Notes: generated from the letters alone by a model not told the origin. 64,000 nucleotides of DNA from Chromobacterium rhizoryzae (GCF_020544465.1 NZ_CP066126.1:4030001-4094000); one strand, 5' to 3'. Positions 1 to 9,518 are shown, counted from the stretch's first letter. Made by a program: numbers and translations.

Positions 1-76
1 AGAAGTCGAGGATGACCAAGCCTTCCTCTTTCATATGGGTGTTGAAGTTGTCGGCGTTGAGATTGATGTAAGCCAT
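1..76 (-). CDS. Thioredoxin-family protein, N-terminal fragment
   Basis: Only the first 25 codons lie in the window; the gene runs off the left edge. The start reads MAYINLNADNFNTHMKEEGL and continues VILDF, which resembles the first beta strand of thioredoxins just before the WCGPC site. The redox motif itself is outside the window, so a thioredoxin-like fold is an inference from this short stretch. It lies 137 bp downstream of gltS on the same strand, with a hairpin (102-118) between them. Confidence 0.55.
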   Translation of the reverse strand, partial: MAYINLNADNFNTHMKEEGLVILDF

Positions 77-213
77 GGGGATGTCTTTCGCTGTCTGAAG
101 CGCCCGCCAGCGGCGGGCTGTTGCAGCAAAGATAGGTACGCGGCCACAGCATTGCAAGGCTATCGCCTGGTTGAATTTATCAATCCGGACGATAGCCTCC
201 GCTGCCGCAAGGC

Positions 214-1416
214 TTAGCCGATGAAGGGCAGCGCCAGGTAGAGCTTGATTACGATGGCGTTGACGATGTCGATGAAGAAGGCGCCCACCATGGGCACCAC
301 CAGAAAGGCCAGATGCGAAGGGCCGAAGCGCTCGGTCACCGCCTGCATATTGGCGATGGCGGTGGGAGTGGCGCCCAGGCCGAAGCCGCAATGGCCGGCG
401 GCCAGCACCGCCGCGTCGTAATTGCGGCCCATCACCCGGAAGGTGACGAAGATCGCGTACATCGCCATCGCCGCGGTTTGCGCCAGCAGCAGCACGAAGA
501 TGGGCAGCGCCAACGCCGCCAAATCCCACAAGCGCAGCGACATCAGCGCCAGGGCCAGAAACAGCGACAGGCTGACATTGCCGAGCACCGACACTTCGCG
601 CTCGAAGATCTGATACCAACCCAAAGCCGCCAAGCCGTTGCTGATCAGCACGCCGACGAACAATACGCAGACGAAGGTGGGCAGTTCCAGCGGCGTGCCT
701 TTGAGCAGGCCGCCGAGAAAGGTGCCGCCCAGCAAGCAGACGGCGATCAGCGCCAGGGTCTCGATGAAGGAGTGCGGCGTGATCAGACGCTGGGCGTCCG
801 GTTGTTCGAAGGCAAGCGGCGGATCGTCGGCATTGTGCTCGGCGCCCGGGGTTTTGACTTTCTTGACCAGGAAGCGCGCCACCGGGCCGCCGATCAGGCC
901 GCCCAGCACCAGGCCGAAGGTGGCGCAGGCCAGCGCCAGTTCCGAGGCCGAGGCCAATCCGTATTTGGAGGCGAAGGTGCCACCCCAGGCGGCGCCGGTG
1001 CCGTGACCGCCGGACAAGGTGATGGAGCCGGCCAGCAAGCCCATCAGCGGGTCCAGGCCCAGCAGGCTGGCCAAGGCGATGCCCAAGGTGTTCTGCACCA
1101 GCAGCAGGCCGACCACCACGGCCAGGAAGACGCCGACGGTCTTGCCGCCCTGTTTCAGGCTTTTCAAATTGGCGTTGAGGCCGATGGAAGCGAAGAAGGC
1201 CAGCATCAGCGGGGTTTGCAGCGAAGCGTCGAAGCGGACTTCGCTGCCGGTGACTTGGCGGAACAGCAGCAGCAAGGCGGCGATCAGCAAGCCGCCGACC
1301 ACCGGCTCGGGGATGTTGTAGGTGCGCAGCGCGCCGACATGCGCCACCAGTTTGCGCCCGAGCAGCAAAACCAGCGACGCGGCCACCAGGGTGCCGTAGA
1401 AATCGAGTTGAATCAT
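214..1416 (-). CDS. gltS: Sodium/glutamate symporter GltS
   Basis: This 400-residue inner-membrane protein imports glutamate together with Na+. It is hydrophobic throughout, with about ten membrane segments in two halves. Each half has a Gly/Ser-rich re-entrant segment, GSITLSGGHGTGAAWG near residue 130 and AGHCGFGLGATPTAIANMQ near 345, which is the inverted-repeat layout known for the GltS family. Length matches the family (about 400). It stands alone, transcribed away from the methyltransferase gene side, with no close operon partner. Confidence 0.93.
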   Translation of the reverse strand: MIQLDFYGTLVAASLVLLLGRKLVAHVGALRTYNIPEPVVGGLLIAALLLLFRQVTGSEVRFDASLQTPLMLAFFASIGLNANLKSLKQGGKTVGVFLAVVVGLLLVQNTLGIALASLLGLDPLMGLLAGSITLSGGHGTGAAWGGTFASKYGLASASELALACATFGLVLGGLIGGPVARFLVKKVKTPGAEHNADDPPLAFEQPDAQRLITPHSFIETLALIAVCLLGGTFLGGLLKGTPLELPTFVCVLFVGVLISNGLAALGWYQIFEREVSVLGNVSLSLFLALALMSLRLWDLAALALPIFVLLLAQTAAMAMYAIFVTFRVMGRNYDAAVLAAGHCGFGLGATPTAIANMQAVTERFGPSHLAFLVVPMVGAFFIDIVNAIVIKLYLALPFIG

Positions 1417-1563
1417 CGAGTCTCCTTATTGTGATGAGCGAAGGCGCGCATGATTCAGACTAGCAGCTGTCGGAATGTTGTCGCGCCATGCAATACGATA
1501 GGAAACCCGGCGATAAAGTTCGGTCTCTAATTAACCGGAACCTTATATAGAAGACTCAAACCG

Positions 1564-2508
1564 CTAGTCGCGGCGTATCTGCCAGCACTGATGGATGGCT
1601 CGGTTGCGGAAGTCTTCCGGCACCGATTGCGCGCTGATGTCGCGGATGACGTAATCCTCGGCCAGTCTCTCGTCCAGCTTGAAGCTGCGCAGATTATTGG
1701 AGAAGTACAAGGTGCCGCCCGGCGCCAGCAGCGCCATCGCGTAGTCGATCAGCCAGACGTGATCGCGCTGCACGTCCAGGATGTCGCGCATTTTCTTGGA
1801 GTTGGAGAAGGTGGGCGGGTCCATCACGATCAGATCGAACTGCTTGCCGCCGTCCACCGCCTCTTCCAGATACTGGAACACGTCGGCCCTGACCAGCTGA
1901 TGCCGGGCCAGATCCAGGCCGTTGAGCTCGAAATTGCGGCGCGACCAATCCTGATAGGTATTGGACATGTCCACGGTTTCGGAACTGATCGCCCCGCCGC
2001 AGCCGGCATAGACGGTGAAGCTGCCGGTATAGGCGAACAGATTGAGGAAACGCTTGCCGGCGGCCTCTTCCCTCACCCGCTTGCGGGTGTTGCGGTGGTC
2101 CAAGAACAGGCCGGTGTCCAGGTAGGCGTCCAGATTGACGATGAAACGCTGGCCGAACTCATCGATGATGAAGTCGTCGCCCGACTGTCCCACTTTCTCG
2201 TACTGGCTGACGCCCTTTTGACGGCGGCGGTTCTTCAGCGTCACCGCGCCGGGCGCAAGGCCGGTGACCGCGCACAGGCTGTCCACCACCGCGTTGATCC
2301 AGTCGCGATAGGCCTCGTCCTCCATCTCCCAACCGGTGTCGTACTCCTGCAGATGGACGCGCTCGCCGTACAGGTCCACCGCGAACGGGAACTGCGGCAC
2401 GTCCTTGTCGTAAACGCGCCAGGCGTCCAGCCCCTGGCGGCGCGCCCATTTGGCGTGGTGCTTGAAATTCTTGGCCAGGCGATTGGCGAATGGGCTGACG
2501 TCCAGCAT
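1564..2508 (-). CDS. Class I SAM-dependent methyltransferase, RlmK-like
   Basis: The 314-residue product resembles the C-terminal (RlmK, 23S rRNA m7G2069) half of E. coli RlmKL encoded as a separate protein. The SAM-binding motif I is LNLFAYTGSFTVYA near residue 165 and the base-binding motif is DPPTFSNSKK near 241. The N-terminal NRLAKNFKHHAKWARRQG stretch is typical of this group. The start at 2508 is chosen because GAGGA lies 3 nt before this ATG; an upstream in-frame start at 2541 has no such site and would add 11 atypical residues. The exact rRNA target is inferred from family only. Confidence 0.78.
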   Translation of the reverse strand: MLDVSPFANRLAKNFKHHAKWARRQGLDAWRVYDKDVPQFPFAVDLYGERVHLQEYDTGWEMEDEAYRDWINAVVDSLCAVTGLAPGAVTLKNRRRQKGVSQYEKVGQSGDDFIIDEFGQRFIVNLDAYLDTGLFLDHRNTRKRVREEAAGKRFLNLFAYTGSFTVYAGCGGAISSETVDMSNTYQDWSRRNFELNGLDLARHQLVRADVFQYLEEAVDGGKQFDLIVMDPPTFSNSKKMRDILDVQRDHVWLIDYAMALLAPGGTLYFSNNLRSFKLDERLAEDYVIRDISAQSVPEDFRNRAIHQCWQIRRD

Positions 2509-2604
2509 GAGTCCTCGATATGGGCGATGGGCAAAACACAAAACAAACGCGCCGCTGACTGCAGGCGGCGCGTGAACGGATATCCAATTCTATTACAGCC
2601 GCGG

Positions 2605-3129
2605 CTATTCGGACGAATACATCTCGATCAGCTTGCGGTAGACCGGCTCCGGCAGATATTGGCGAATCACGCTTTCCCAGCCGCGCGGCCCCACCAGGCC
2701 TTTGACCATCGTCGACGACACCTCGGCGTATTCGCGCGGCGGCAGCAGGAAGATGGTGGTGATGTCCGGGTGCAAATCGGAGTTGATGTAGCGCATGGTG
2801 CGCTCGTACTCATAGTCGCTGACGGTGCGGATGCCGCGGATGATGTAGTTGGCGCCTATGCTTTGCGCGTAATTGACCAGGAACTGGTTCTCGAACACAT
2901 CCACCCGCAACTTGCTGAAGCCGCCGGTGACGGCGCGCAGCAAAGCTACTCGTTCCTCGACACTGAAGGTACAGTGTTTTTCCGGGTTCACTCCGACCGC
3001 TACGATCAATTCGTCAAACAGTTCCACCGCTTCGCGAATCATCCATAGGTGACCGTTGGTCACCGGGTCGAAGCTGCCCGCGTACACGGCTCGCTTCAAT
3101 TCTCGTTTTCCTTTGACTGTGTGTGCCAT
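2605..3129 (-). CDS. coaD: Pantetheine-phosphate adenylyltransferase
   Basis: CoaD transfers AMP from ATP to 4'-phosphopantetheine in the fourth step of coenzyme A synthesis. The 174-residue protein has the nucleotidyltransferase motif AVYAGSFDPVTNGHL with TNGH at 24-27, the RGIR segment, and the SSTMVK motif near the C terminus (canonical proteins have SSS/SST-x-V-K). An open frame extends upstream to 3303, but that extension looks noncoding and the ATG at 3129 gives the normal family length. It is somewhat diverged from E. coli CoaD, so a paralogous role cannot be excluded. Confidence 0.82.
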   Translation of the reverse strand: MAHTVKGKRELKRAVYAGSFDPVTNGHLWMIREAVELFDELIVAVGVNPEKHCTFSVEERVALLRAVTGGFSKLRVDVFENQFLVNYAQSIGANYIIRGIRTVSDYEYERTMRYINSDLHPDITTIFLLPPREYAEVSSTMVKGLVGPRGWESVIRQYLPEPVYRKLIEMYSSE

Positions 3130-3310
3130 GGCGAATGTATCGTGGTCGTTGGGGGCGGGTAAAGCAATTTTTGTGCATTGCGCAAAATGTTTCGCTTCCA
3201 GCTGGACTATCCGCAGCAGAATCTGTCCATTTTCCTCATTATCGACAAAGCGCGGCCAAAAAAAAGCGGGCCGCGCATGGCGGCCCCGCTGACGATAGGA
3301 CAATACGCGC

Positions 3311-4282
3311 TCAGACGTTGATGTCTTCGGCGCGATGGCAGGCGATCATGCGCTGATCCAGCTCGCGCAATTCCGGCACCTCTTCCCCGCAACGCTGGTT
3401 CGCGTGCGGGCAGCGCTTGTGGAAGGCGCAGCCCGACGGCGGCTTCAAGGGGCTGGGCAGTTCGCCCTCGATCTTGATCTTGATGCGGCGCTGCTCAGGA
3501 TGGATGGACGGCGTCGCCGACAACAAGGCCTGGGTGTAGGGGTGCAGCGGCCGTTCGTAAACGCGGTTCTTTTCCCCCACCTCCACCGCCCGCCCCAGGT
3601 ACATCACCATCAGGTCGTCGGCCACATGCTCAACCACCGACAGATTGTGGGAGATGAACACATAGGCGGTCTTGAACTCGTCCTGCAAATCCATGAACAG
3701 ATTGAGCACCTGGGCCTGGATGGACACGTCCAGCGCCGAGGTGGGCTCGTCCGCCACCACGATCTTGGGGTTCAGCATCATCGCGCGCGCGATGGCGATG
3801 CGCTGACGCTGGCCGCCGGAGAACATGTGCGGATAGCGGAAGAAGTGCTCCGGCCGCAGACCGACCCGCTGCATCATGCCGCGCACCTTGTCTTCGCGCT
3901 CCTTGGCGTTCAGCGAGGTGTTGATCAGCAGCGGCTCGGCCAGCTGGCTGCCGATTTTCTGACGCGGATTCAAGGACGCGTACGGGTTTTGGAACACCAT
4001 CTGCACCTTGGTGCGCATGGCTTTCAAGTCGGCCTTGCCGGCCTGGGCCGCGTCCTTGCCGTCCAGCAGCAAAGAACCGGAGGTCGGCGCTTCGATCAGC
4101 GTCAGTTGCCGGGCCAGCGTGCTCTTGCCGCAGCCGGATTCGCCCACCACCGCCAGCGTCTTGCCGGCCTGCAGTTCGAAGGAGACGCCGTTGAGCGCCT
4201 TGACCTGCGCCGAGGGCTTGAGGAAGCCCTGGGACACGTCGTAATAGCGGGTCAGATCCCGCGCTTGCAATACGGTGCTCAT
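3311..4282 (-). CDS. dppF: Dipeptide ABC transporter ATP-binding protein DppF
   Basis: This is the second ATPase of the dpp peptide importer, 323 residues long. It has Walker A GESGCGKST, the signature FSGGQRQRIAIARAM, and Walker B KIVVADEPTSALD. The C-terminal extension with CAFHKRCPHANQRC holds the cysteines typical of oligopeptide/dipeptide ATPases (an Fe-S-type motif is known in some DppD/F proteins). The start at 4282 overlaps the dppD stop as ATGA, implying translational coupling. It is the last gene of the operon. Confidence 0.93.
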   Translation of the reverse strand: MSTVLQARDLTRYYDVSQGFLKPSAQVKALNGVSFELQAGKTLAVVGESGCGKSTLARQLTLIEAPTSGSLLLDGKDAAQAGKADLKAMRTKVQMVFQNPYASLNPRQKIGSQLAEPLLINTSLNAKEREDKVRGMMQRVGLRPEHFFRYPHMFSGGQRQRIAIARAMMLNPKIVVADEPTSALDVSIQAQVLNLFMDLQDEFKTAYVFISHNLSVVEHVADDLMVMYLGRAVEVGEKNRVYERPLHPYTQALLSATPSIHPEQRRIKIKIEGELPSPLKPPSGCAFHKRCPHANQRCGEEVPELRELDQRMIACHRAEDINV

Positions 4283-5253
4283 TTCGCCTCCTTGTCCAGC
4301 AACGGGTAGTGGCAGCGCACGGCGCCGCCTTCCACCGGGGTCAGCCCCGGACGCTGGGTCCGGCAGTTGTCCTTGACATAGGGGCAACGCGGCGACAACA
4401 GGCAGCCGCTGGGACGGTCGTACTGCCCCGGCACGATGCCGGGCAAGGTGTTCAGCCGATGCGCGCCTTTGCTGTGCTCCGGAATCGACGACAGCAGCGC
4501 CTCGGTGTACGGGTGGGTCGGGTGGTTGAACACGCCGGGCACCGCGCCCATCTCCGCCACTTGGCCGGCGTACATCACCGCCAGCCGGTGGGCCACCTCG
4601 GCCACCACGGCCAGATCGTGAGTAATCATGATCAGCGCCATGTTCTGGCTTTTCTGCAGACTGACCAGCAACTCCATGATCTGCGCCTGAATGGTCACGT
4701 CCAGCGCCGTGGTCGGCTCGTCGGCGATCAAAAGCTTGGGATTACAGGCGATGGCCATCGCGATCACCACGCGCTGGCTCATGCCGCCGGACAGCTGGTG
4801 CGGATAGGCGTTGAGCCGCGAGGCCGGCGCCGGAATCTCCACCAGTTCCATCAGTTCCAGCGCGCGCCGCTTCAGCGCCGCTCCGCGCAGGCCCTGATGC
4901 AGCTTCAGCACTTCCATGATCTGGTAACCGACGGTGTAGCTGGGATTCAGCGAGGTCATTGGGTCCTGGAAGATCATCGCGATGTCCTTGCCGACGATCT
5001 TGCGGCGCTCGCGCGAGGAAATGGTCAGCAGGTTCTTGCCGTCGAAGCTCAGTTCGTCGGCCACGATGCGGCCCTGGCCTTCCAGCAGCCCCATCATCGC
5101 CATCATGGTCACCGACTTGCCGGAGCCGGATTCGCCGACGATGCCGACGATCTCGCCCTGATTGACCTCTAAGTCCAGCCCCTCCACCGCGCGGAAGGGA
5201 TTTTTTTCCGAACCAAACTCCACCGAGAGGTTCTTGATTTGCAACAAACTCAT
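4279..5253 (-). CDS. dppD: Dipeptide ABC transporter ATP-binding protein DppD
   Basis: First ATPase of the dpp importer, 324 residues from this start. Motifs: Walker A GESGSGKSV, signature LSGGMSQRVVIAMAI, Walker B KLLIADEPTTALD, and the C-terminal CLLSPRCPYVKDNC cysteine cluster. Two in-frame ATGs exist at 5259 and 5253; GAGGGG is 6 nt before the second and abuts the first, so 5253 is chosen. Ten bases separate it from the dppC stop, and it overlaps dppF by 4 bp. Confidence 0.92.
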   Translation of the reverse strand: MSLLQIKNLSVEFGSEKNPFRAVEGLDLEVNQGEIVGIVGESGSGKSVTMMAMMGLLEGQGRIVADELSFDGKNLLTISSRERRKIVGKDIAMIFQDPMTSLNPSYTVGYQIMEVLKLHQGLRGAALKRRALELMELVEIPAPASRLNAYPHQLSGGMSQRVVIAMAIACNPKLLIADEPTTALDVTIQAQIMELLVSLQKSQNMALIMITHDLAVVAEVAHRLAVMYAGQVAEMGAVPGVFNHPTHPYTEALLSSIPEHSKGAHRLNTLPGIVPGQYDRPSGCLLSPRCPYVKDNCRTQRPGLTPVEGGAVRCHYPLLDKEAK

Positions 5254-5263
5254 GTCCATCCCC

Positions 5264-6178
5264 TCAAGCGGCGCGCTTCAGTTTCGGGTCCAGCGCGTCG
5301 CGCAAGCCGTCGCCCATCAAGTTGATGGCGAGCACCGACAGCAAAATGGTCAGGCCGGGCAGCGTCACCACCCACCAGGCGCTTTCAATGTAATCGCGGG
5401 CCGAGGCCAGCATGGTGCCCCACTCCGGGGTGGGCGGCTGCACGCCCAGGCCGAGGAAGCCCAGCGCGGCGATTTCCAGAATGGCCGAGGAAAAGCTCAT
5501 GGTCGCGTGCACGATCAAGGGCGCCATGCAGTTGGGCAGCACGGTGACGAACATCAGCCGCGGCAGGCCCGCGCCGGCCACGCGCGAGGCGGTGACGTAG
5601 TCGCGGTTCAGCTCGGTCATCGCCGACGCGCGGGTCAGGCGCACATAGGCGGGCAAGGACACGGTGGCGATGGCGATCATCGCGTTCATCAGCCCCGGTC
5701 CGAGAATGGCCATGATGGCCACCGCCAGCAACAGCGAGGGCAAGGCCATCATGATGTCCATCAGCCGCATGATCGCGCCGCCGAGGGCCTTGGGAAAGAA
5801 GGCGGCCAACAGGCCGAGCACCACGCCCGGCAGCAAGGCCATCAGCACCGAGCACAGGCCGATGAACAGCGACAGCCGCGCGCCGTGAATCAGCCGCGAC
5901 AGGATGTCGCGCCCCAATTCGTCGGTGCCGAACAGGAACTGCGCCGAACCGCCGTCCACCCAGGCCGGCGGGGTCAGCAAATGATCGCGGTACTGCTCAA
6001 TGGGGCTGTAGGGCGCCACCAGCGGCGCCAACAGCGCACAGGAGGTGACGATCAGCATGAAGATCAGGCCGGCCACCGCGCCCTTGTTGTGGGAAAAGCC
6101 CTGCCAGAACTCCTTCAGCGGCGAGGGATAGGCCAGCGCCAGGTCCGGCCCGGCGTTGACTTGCGTAGTCTGAGTCAT
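5264..6178 (-). CDS. dppC: Dipeptide ABC transporter permease DppC
   Basis: Inner-membrane permease of the dpp importer, 304 residues. It has an N-terminal membrane segment preceded by a cytoplasmic tail, then the binding-protein-dependent transport domain with the EAA-type loop (SRVAGAGLPRLMFVTVLPN) that contacts the ATPase. The order B-C-D-F is that of the E. coli dpp operon. Eighteen bases separate it from dppB. Confidence 0.93.
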   Translation of the reverse strand: MTQTTQVNAGPDLALAYPSPLKEFWQGFSHNKGAVAGLIFMLIVTSCALLAPLVAPYSPIEQYRDHLLTPPAWVDGGSAQFLFGTDELGRDILSRLIHGARLSLFIGLCSVLMALLPGVVLGLLAAFFPKALGGAIMRLMDIMMALPSLLLAVAIMAILGPGLMNAMIAIATVSLPAYVRLTRASAMTELNRDYVTASRVAGAGLPRLMFVTVLPNCMAPLIVHATMSFSSAILEIAALGFLGLGVQPPTPEWGTMLASARDYIESAWWVVTLPGLTILLSVLAINLMGDGLRDALDPKLKRAA

Positions 6179-6196
6179 AAGTCCACCTACTGGCTG

Positions 6197-7225
6197 TTAC
6201 TTGGCGTGACGGATGCGCGGATTGGCGATGCCGTACAGGATGTCGACGATGAAGTTGGTGACGATCACCAGCGTCGCCACCATCAGGATGCCGTTCTGCA
6301 CCACCGGATAATCGCGGCGGCTGATGGCGTCGATCAGCCATTTGCCTATGCCCGGCCAGGAGAAGATGGTTTCGGTCAGCACCGCGCCGCCCATCAGCGT
6401 GCCCACCTGCAGGCCAATCACGGTCAACACCGGGATCAGCGCGTTGCGCAGGGTGTGGATGAAGATCACTCGCGCCGGCGACAGGCCCTTGGCGCGCGCG
6501 GTGCGCACATAGTCTTCGCGCAGCACTTCCAGCATCGACGAGCGCGTCATCCGCGCGATCACCGCCAGCGGAATGGTGCCCAGCACGATAGCGGGCAGAA
6601 TCAGGTGCATCAAAGCGTTCTTGAAGGCGCCGGCGTTCACTTCCGGATCCGCGACCTCCGCCATCCAGGAGTCGATCAGCATGAAGCCGGTGTGCGGCGC
6701 GATGTCGAAGGTCAGGTCGACGCGGCCGGACACCGGGGTCCAGCCCAGCTTGACCGAGAAGAACATGATCAGGATCAGACCCCACCAGAAGATGGGCATG
6801 GAGAAGCCGGTCAGCGAGATGCCCATCACGCCGTGGTCGAACAGCGAGCCGCGCTTGATGGCGGCGATGACGCCGGCCAGCAGACCCAGCACGGTGGCGA
6901 AGATCAAGGCGGAGATCGCCAATTCCAGCGTGGCGGGGAACAGGGTTTTGAACTCGGTCCACACCCCGGTCTTGGTCACCAGGGACTCGCCCAGGTCGCC
7001 ATGCAGCAGATTGACCACGTAGTCGAAATACTGAGCGTACAGCGGCTTGTCCAGACCCAGGCGATGCAAGGCTTCGGCGTGCATTTGCGGATCGAGCGCG
7101 CGCTCGCCCACCATCACCTCCACCGGATCGCCCGGAATCATGCGGATCAGGCCGAAGGTCAGCAGCGTGATGCCGAAGAAGGTTGGCACCAATAAACCCA
7201 ACCTTCGCAGAATAAAGGAAAACAT
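6197..7225 (-). CDS. dppB: Dipeptide ABC transporter permease DppB
   Basis: First permease of the dpp importer, 342 residues. The N terminus FILRRLGLLVPTFFGITLLT and the following IPGDPVEVMVG are diagnostic of DppB/OppB proteins, and the EAA loop is RTARAKGLSPARVIFIHTLRN. The ATG at 7225 is preferred over the in-frame start at 7270, which would prepend an unusual basic stretch. It begins about 490 bp downstream of the dppA terminator, so dppBCDF may use read-through, a promoter in that gap, or both. Confidence 0.92.
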   Translation of the reverse strand: MFSFILRRLGLLVPTFFGITLLTFGLIRMIPGDPVEVMVGERALDPQMHAEALHRLGLDKPLYAQYFDYVVNLLHGDLGESLVTKTGVWTEFKTLFPATLELAISALIFATVLGLLAGVIAAIKRGSLFDHGVMGISLTGFSMPIFWWGLILIMFFSVKLGWTPVSGRVDLTFDIAPHTGFMLIDSWMAEVADPEVNAGAFKNALMHLILPAIVLGTIPLAVIARMTRSSMLEVLREDYVRTARAKGLSPARVIFIHTLRNALIPVLTVIGLQVGTLMGGAVLTETIFSWPGIGKWLIDAISRRDYPVVQNGILMVATLVIVTNFIVDILYGIANPRIRHAK

Positions 7226-7710
7226 GAGGACTTCTCCCTTGCGCCGGCCCCGCTGGGCGACTGGGCGCAATACTCAAATGAGACCCAGAGCGACGACGCC
7301 TTGCATGGCAAACGGCGAACGACGGCTCTATTGCGTTTTGGGGAGACGTTACCGGAATCGGACGGAGAAGAAGCAAGGAAAACAGCAAGAAGAGCGCCGA
7401 AGCGATGGCATGCAACTGAACCACCCACCCACATCAGCTGCGCCACCGCCACGGCAAGTGCAAGATAGCACCCCTCGCCGCAGACGAGCTTGACCCAGGT
7501 CAAGCCGGACGCACAGCCTCTCCACGCTGTGACTGACTACCCTCTGAAAACCACCCAGTAGACGTTCCGCCGCCATCGGGCCCGCCGCCTCTGCGTGCGA
7601 CTGGAAACCCAAGGCTTGTAGTGGCCAATAGCGCTCCGCTTCAGCGTCGGTCCCGGCCGCAACGCGGACAGGCCGGCATCAGCAGCGCCATTCGCCGAAC
7701 TTAGCCAAAA
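7226..7710. other. Long noncoding gap between dppA and dppB
   Basis: About 485 bp hold no convincing gene: short frames on both strands lack start signals and protein-like composition. The gap follows a strong hairpin after dppA and could contain a promoter for dppBCDF, but I found no clear -35/-10 pair. Confidence 0.5.
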
Positions 7711-7733
7711 CATCGGGGGCCAGGCCCCCGATG
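7711..7733 (-). terminator. Intrinsic terminator after dppA
   Basis: A perfect 10-bp GC-rich stem (7711-7720 with 7724-7733, 3-nt loop) is followed on the minus strand by TTTT. It lies 26 bp after the dppA stop and before dppBCDF, so it probably limits the downstream transcript relative to dppA. Confidence 0.8.
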
Positions 7734-7758
7734 TCGCCGTGTTTTTATTATTTCAGGC

Positions 7759-9357
7759 TTACTTGACGCTGACGCCGTAGAAGGAGTTCAGGCCGAAGGG
7801 GCTGACCTTGAAGCCCTGCACCGATTTCAGCATCGGCTGATTGACGGTGGAGTGGGCGATGGTGGTCATCGGCACTTGCTGTTTGACGATTTCCTGAGCC
7901 TTCATGTACAGCTTGGTGCGCTCGGCCACGTTGGCGGTGCGCTTGCCCTTCTGGATCAGGTCTTCAAACGGCTTGTAGCACCACTTGGAGAAGTTGTTGC
8001 CGTTCATCGCGTCGCAGCCGAACAGCACGCCCAGCCAGTTGTCCGGATCGCCGTTGTCGCCGGTCCAGCCGATCAACATCGTGTCATGCTCGCCGGCCTT
8101 GGCGCGCTTGATGTACTCGCCCCATTCGTAGGAAGTGATCTTGGCCTTGACGCCGATCTTGGCCCAGTCCGACTGCACCATTTCCGCCATCAGTTTGGCG
8201 TTGGGGTTGTACGGACGCTGTACCGGCATCGCCCACAAGCTCAATTCAAAGCCGTTGGGGTAGCCGGCCTTGGCCAGCAGCGCCTTGGCCTTGGCCACAT
8301 CGTAAGGCGCGTCTTTCAGGCTCTTGTTGTAGGACCACTGGGTCGGCGGCATCGGATTGGTGGCCGGCTGGCCGGCGCCCTGGTACACCGCGTCAATGAT
8401 GGCTTTCTTATTGATCGCCATGTCCAGCGCCTGACGCACTTCCAGCTTCTCCAGCGGCTTGTGCTTGACGTTGTAGGCCAGGTAGCCCAGGTTGAAGCCC
8501 GGCTGCGCGGTCACCGACAGCTTGGAATCGGCCTTCATCGCGGCCAGATCGGTCGGACGCGGGTTGACGGTGATCTGGCACTCGCCGGCTTTCAGCTTCT
8601 GGTAGCGCACGGAAGCGTCGGTGGTGATGGCGAACACCAGATTGTCCACTTTCGGGCCGTCGGCCTTGTTCCAGTATTCCTTGTTGGCGGCGAAGCGGAT
8701 CTGCGCGTCTTTCTGGTAACGCTTGAAGATGAACGGGCCGGTGCCCACCGGCTGCTGATTGATCAGCTGCGGCTTGCCGGCCTTGAGCAGCTTGTCCGCG
8801 TACTCGGCGGACTGCACCGAGGCGAAGCTCATCGCCAGGTTCTGCAGGAAGGCCGCGTCCAGGCTCTTCAGAGTGAACTTGACGGTGTTGGCGTCAATTT
8901 TCTCGACCTTGACGATATTGGTGTCCAGGCCCATATCGGTGAAATACGGGAATTCGGTCGGATAGGCTTTGCGGAACGGATGGTTTTTGTCGACCATGCG
9001 GCTGAAGGTGAACACCACATCGTCGGCGTTGAATTCGCGGGTCGGCTTGAAGTAGTCGGTGGTCTGGAACTTCACGCCCTTGCGCAGATGGAAGGTGTAG
9101 CTCAGGCCGTCGGCGGCCACATCCCATTTCTCTGCCAGCGCCGGCACCACCTTGGTGCCGCCGCGTTGGAACTGCACCAGGCGGTTGAACACGGTTTCGG
9201 CGGAAGCGTCGAAATCGGTGCCGGTAGTGTATTGACCAGGGTCGAAACCCGCCGGGCTGCCTTCGGAGCAGTACACCAAGGTGCCGGCGGCCTGGGCGGC
9301 CATCGCGGTCCCGGCGATCAGGCCGGCTGCCAACAGCGCTTTCTTGACAGTTTGCAT
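7759..9357 (-). CDS. dppA: Dipeptide ABC transporter periplasmic binding protein DppA
   Basis: This 532-residue family-5 solute-binding protein captures dipeptides in the periplasm. A signal peptide, MQTVKKALLAAGLIAGTAMA, is cleaved near AQA-AG. The mature start GTLVYCSEGSPAGFDPGQYTTGTDFDASAETVFNRLV matches DppA, and the C terminus keeps the family FGLNSFYGV region. The start at 9357 has AAGGAAAT upstream; a start at 9387 would put charged residues ahead of the signal peptide. Substrate (dipeptides, possibly also heme or ALA as in E. coli) is inferred from family. Confidence 0.92.
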   Translation of the reverse strand: MQTVKKALLAAGLIAGTAMAAQAAGTLVYCSEGSPAGFDPGQYTTGTDFDASAETVFNRLVQFQRGGTKVVPALAEKWDVAADGLSYTFHLRKGVKFQTTDYFKPTREFNADDVVFTFSRMVDKNHPFRKAYPTEFPYFTDMGLDTNIVKVEKIDANTVKFTLKSLDAAFLQNLAMSFASVQSAEYADKLLKAGKPQLINQQPVGTGPFIFKRYQKDAQIRFAANKEYWNKADGPKVDNLVFAITTDASVRYQKLKAGECQITVNPRPTDLAAMKADSKLSVTAQPGFNLGYLAYNVKHKPLEKLEVRQALDMAINKKAIIDAVYQGAGQPATNPMPPTQWSYNKSLKDAPYDVAKAKALLAKAGYPNGFELSLWAMPVQRPYNPNAKLMAEMVQSDWAKIGVKAKITSYEWGEYIKRAKAGEHDTMLIGWTGDNGDPDNWLGVLFGCDAMNGNNFSKWCYKPFEDLIQKGKRTANVAERTKLYMKAQEIVKQQVPMTTIAHSTVNQPMLKSVQGFKVSPFGLNSFYGVSVK

Positions 9358-9441
9358 CTTTATTTCCTTTCCCTTGTACAGACTCATCGGTCTTTCTTGT
9401 CAGCGGGATCCAAGCCCGCCATGGGGGGATACATTATGCAG

Positions 9442-9476
9442 AGAGGACGCTTTTGACAAGCGTCCTCTGCTTTTTT
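9442..9476. terminator. Strong hairpin between the ketosynthase gene and dppA
   Basis: An 11-bp perfect stem (9442-9452 with 9458-9468) is followed on the plus strand by TTTTTT at 9471-9476. The upstream ketosynthase is on the minus strand, where the T-run precedes rather than follows the stem. It may end the ketosynthase transcript inefficiently, or block antisense transcription entering from the dppA side. Confidence 0.5.
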
Positions 9477-9518
9477 CTGCCAAGGGCCCTTCGCGCTAGG
9501 ACTATTTTTTCCGGCTTA

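Noticed and set aside
102..118. Hairpin between gltS and the thioredoxin-like gene as a terminator
   Set aside because: The stem is only 7 bp and neither strand has a T tract after it.
5162..7195. 677-codon plus-strand open frame opposite dppD-dppC-dppB
   Set aside because: It is antisense to three clear dpp genes, rich in His/Gln/Arg/Gly as expected for the complement of GC-rich coding DNA, and has no family motif.
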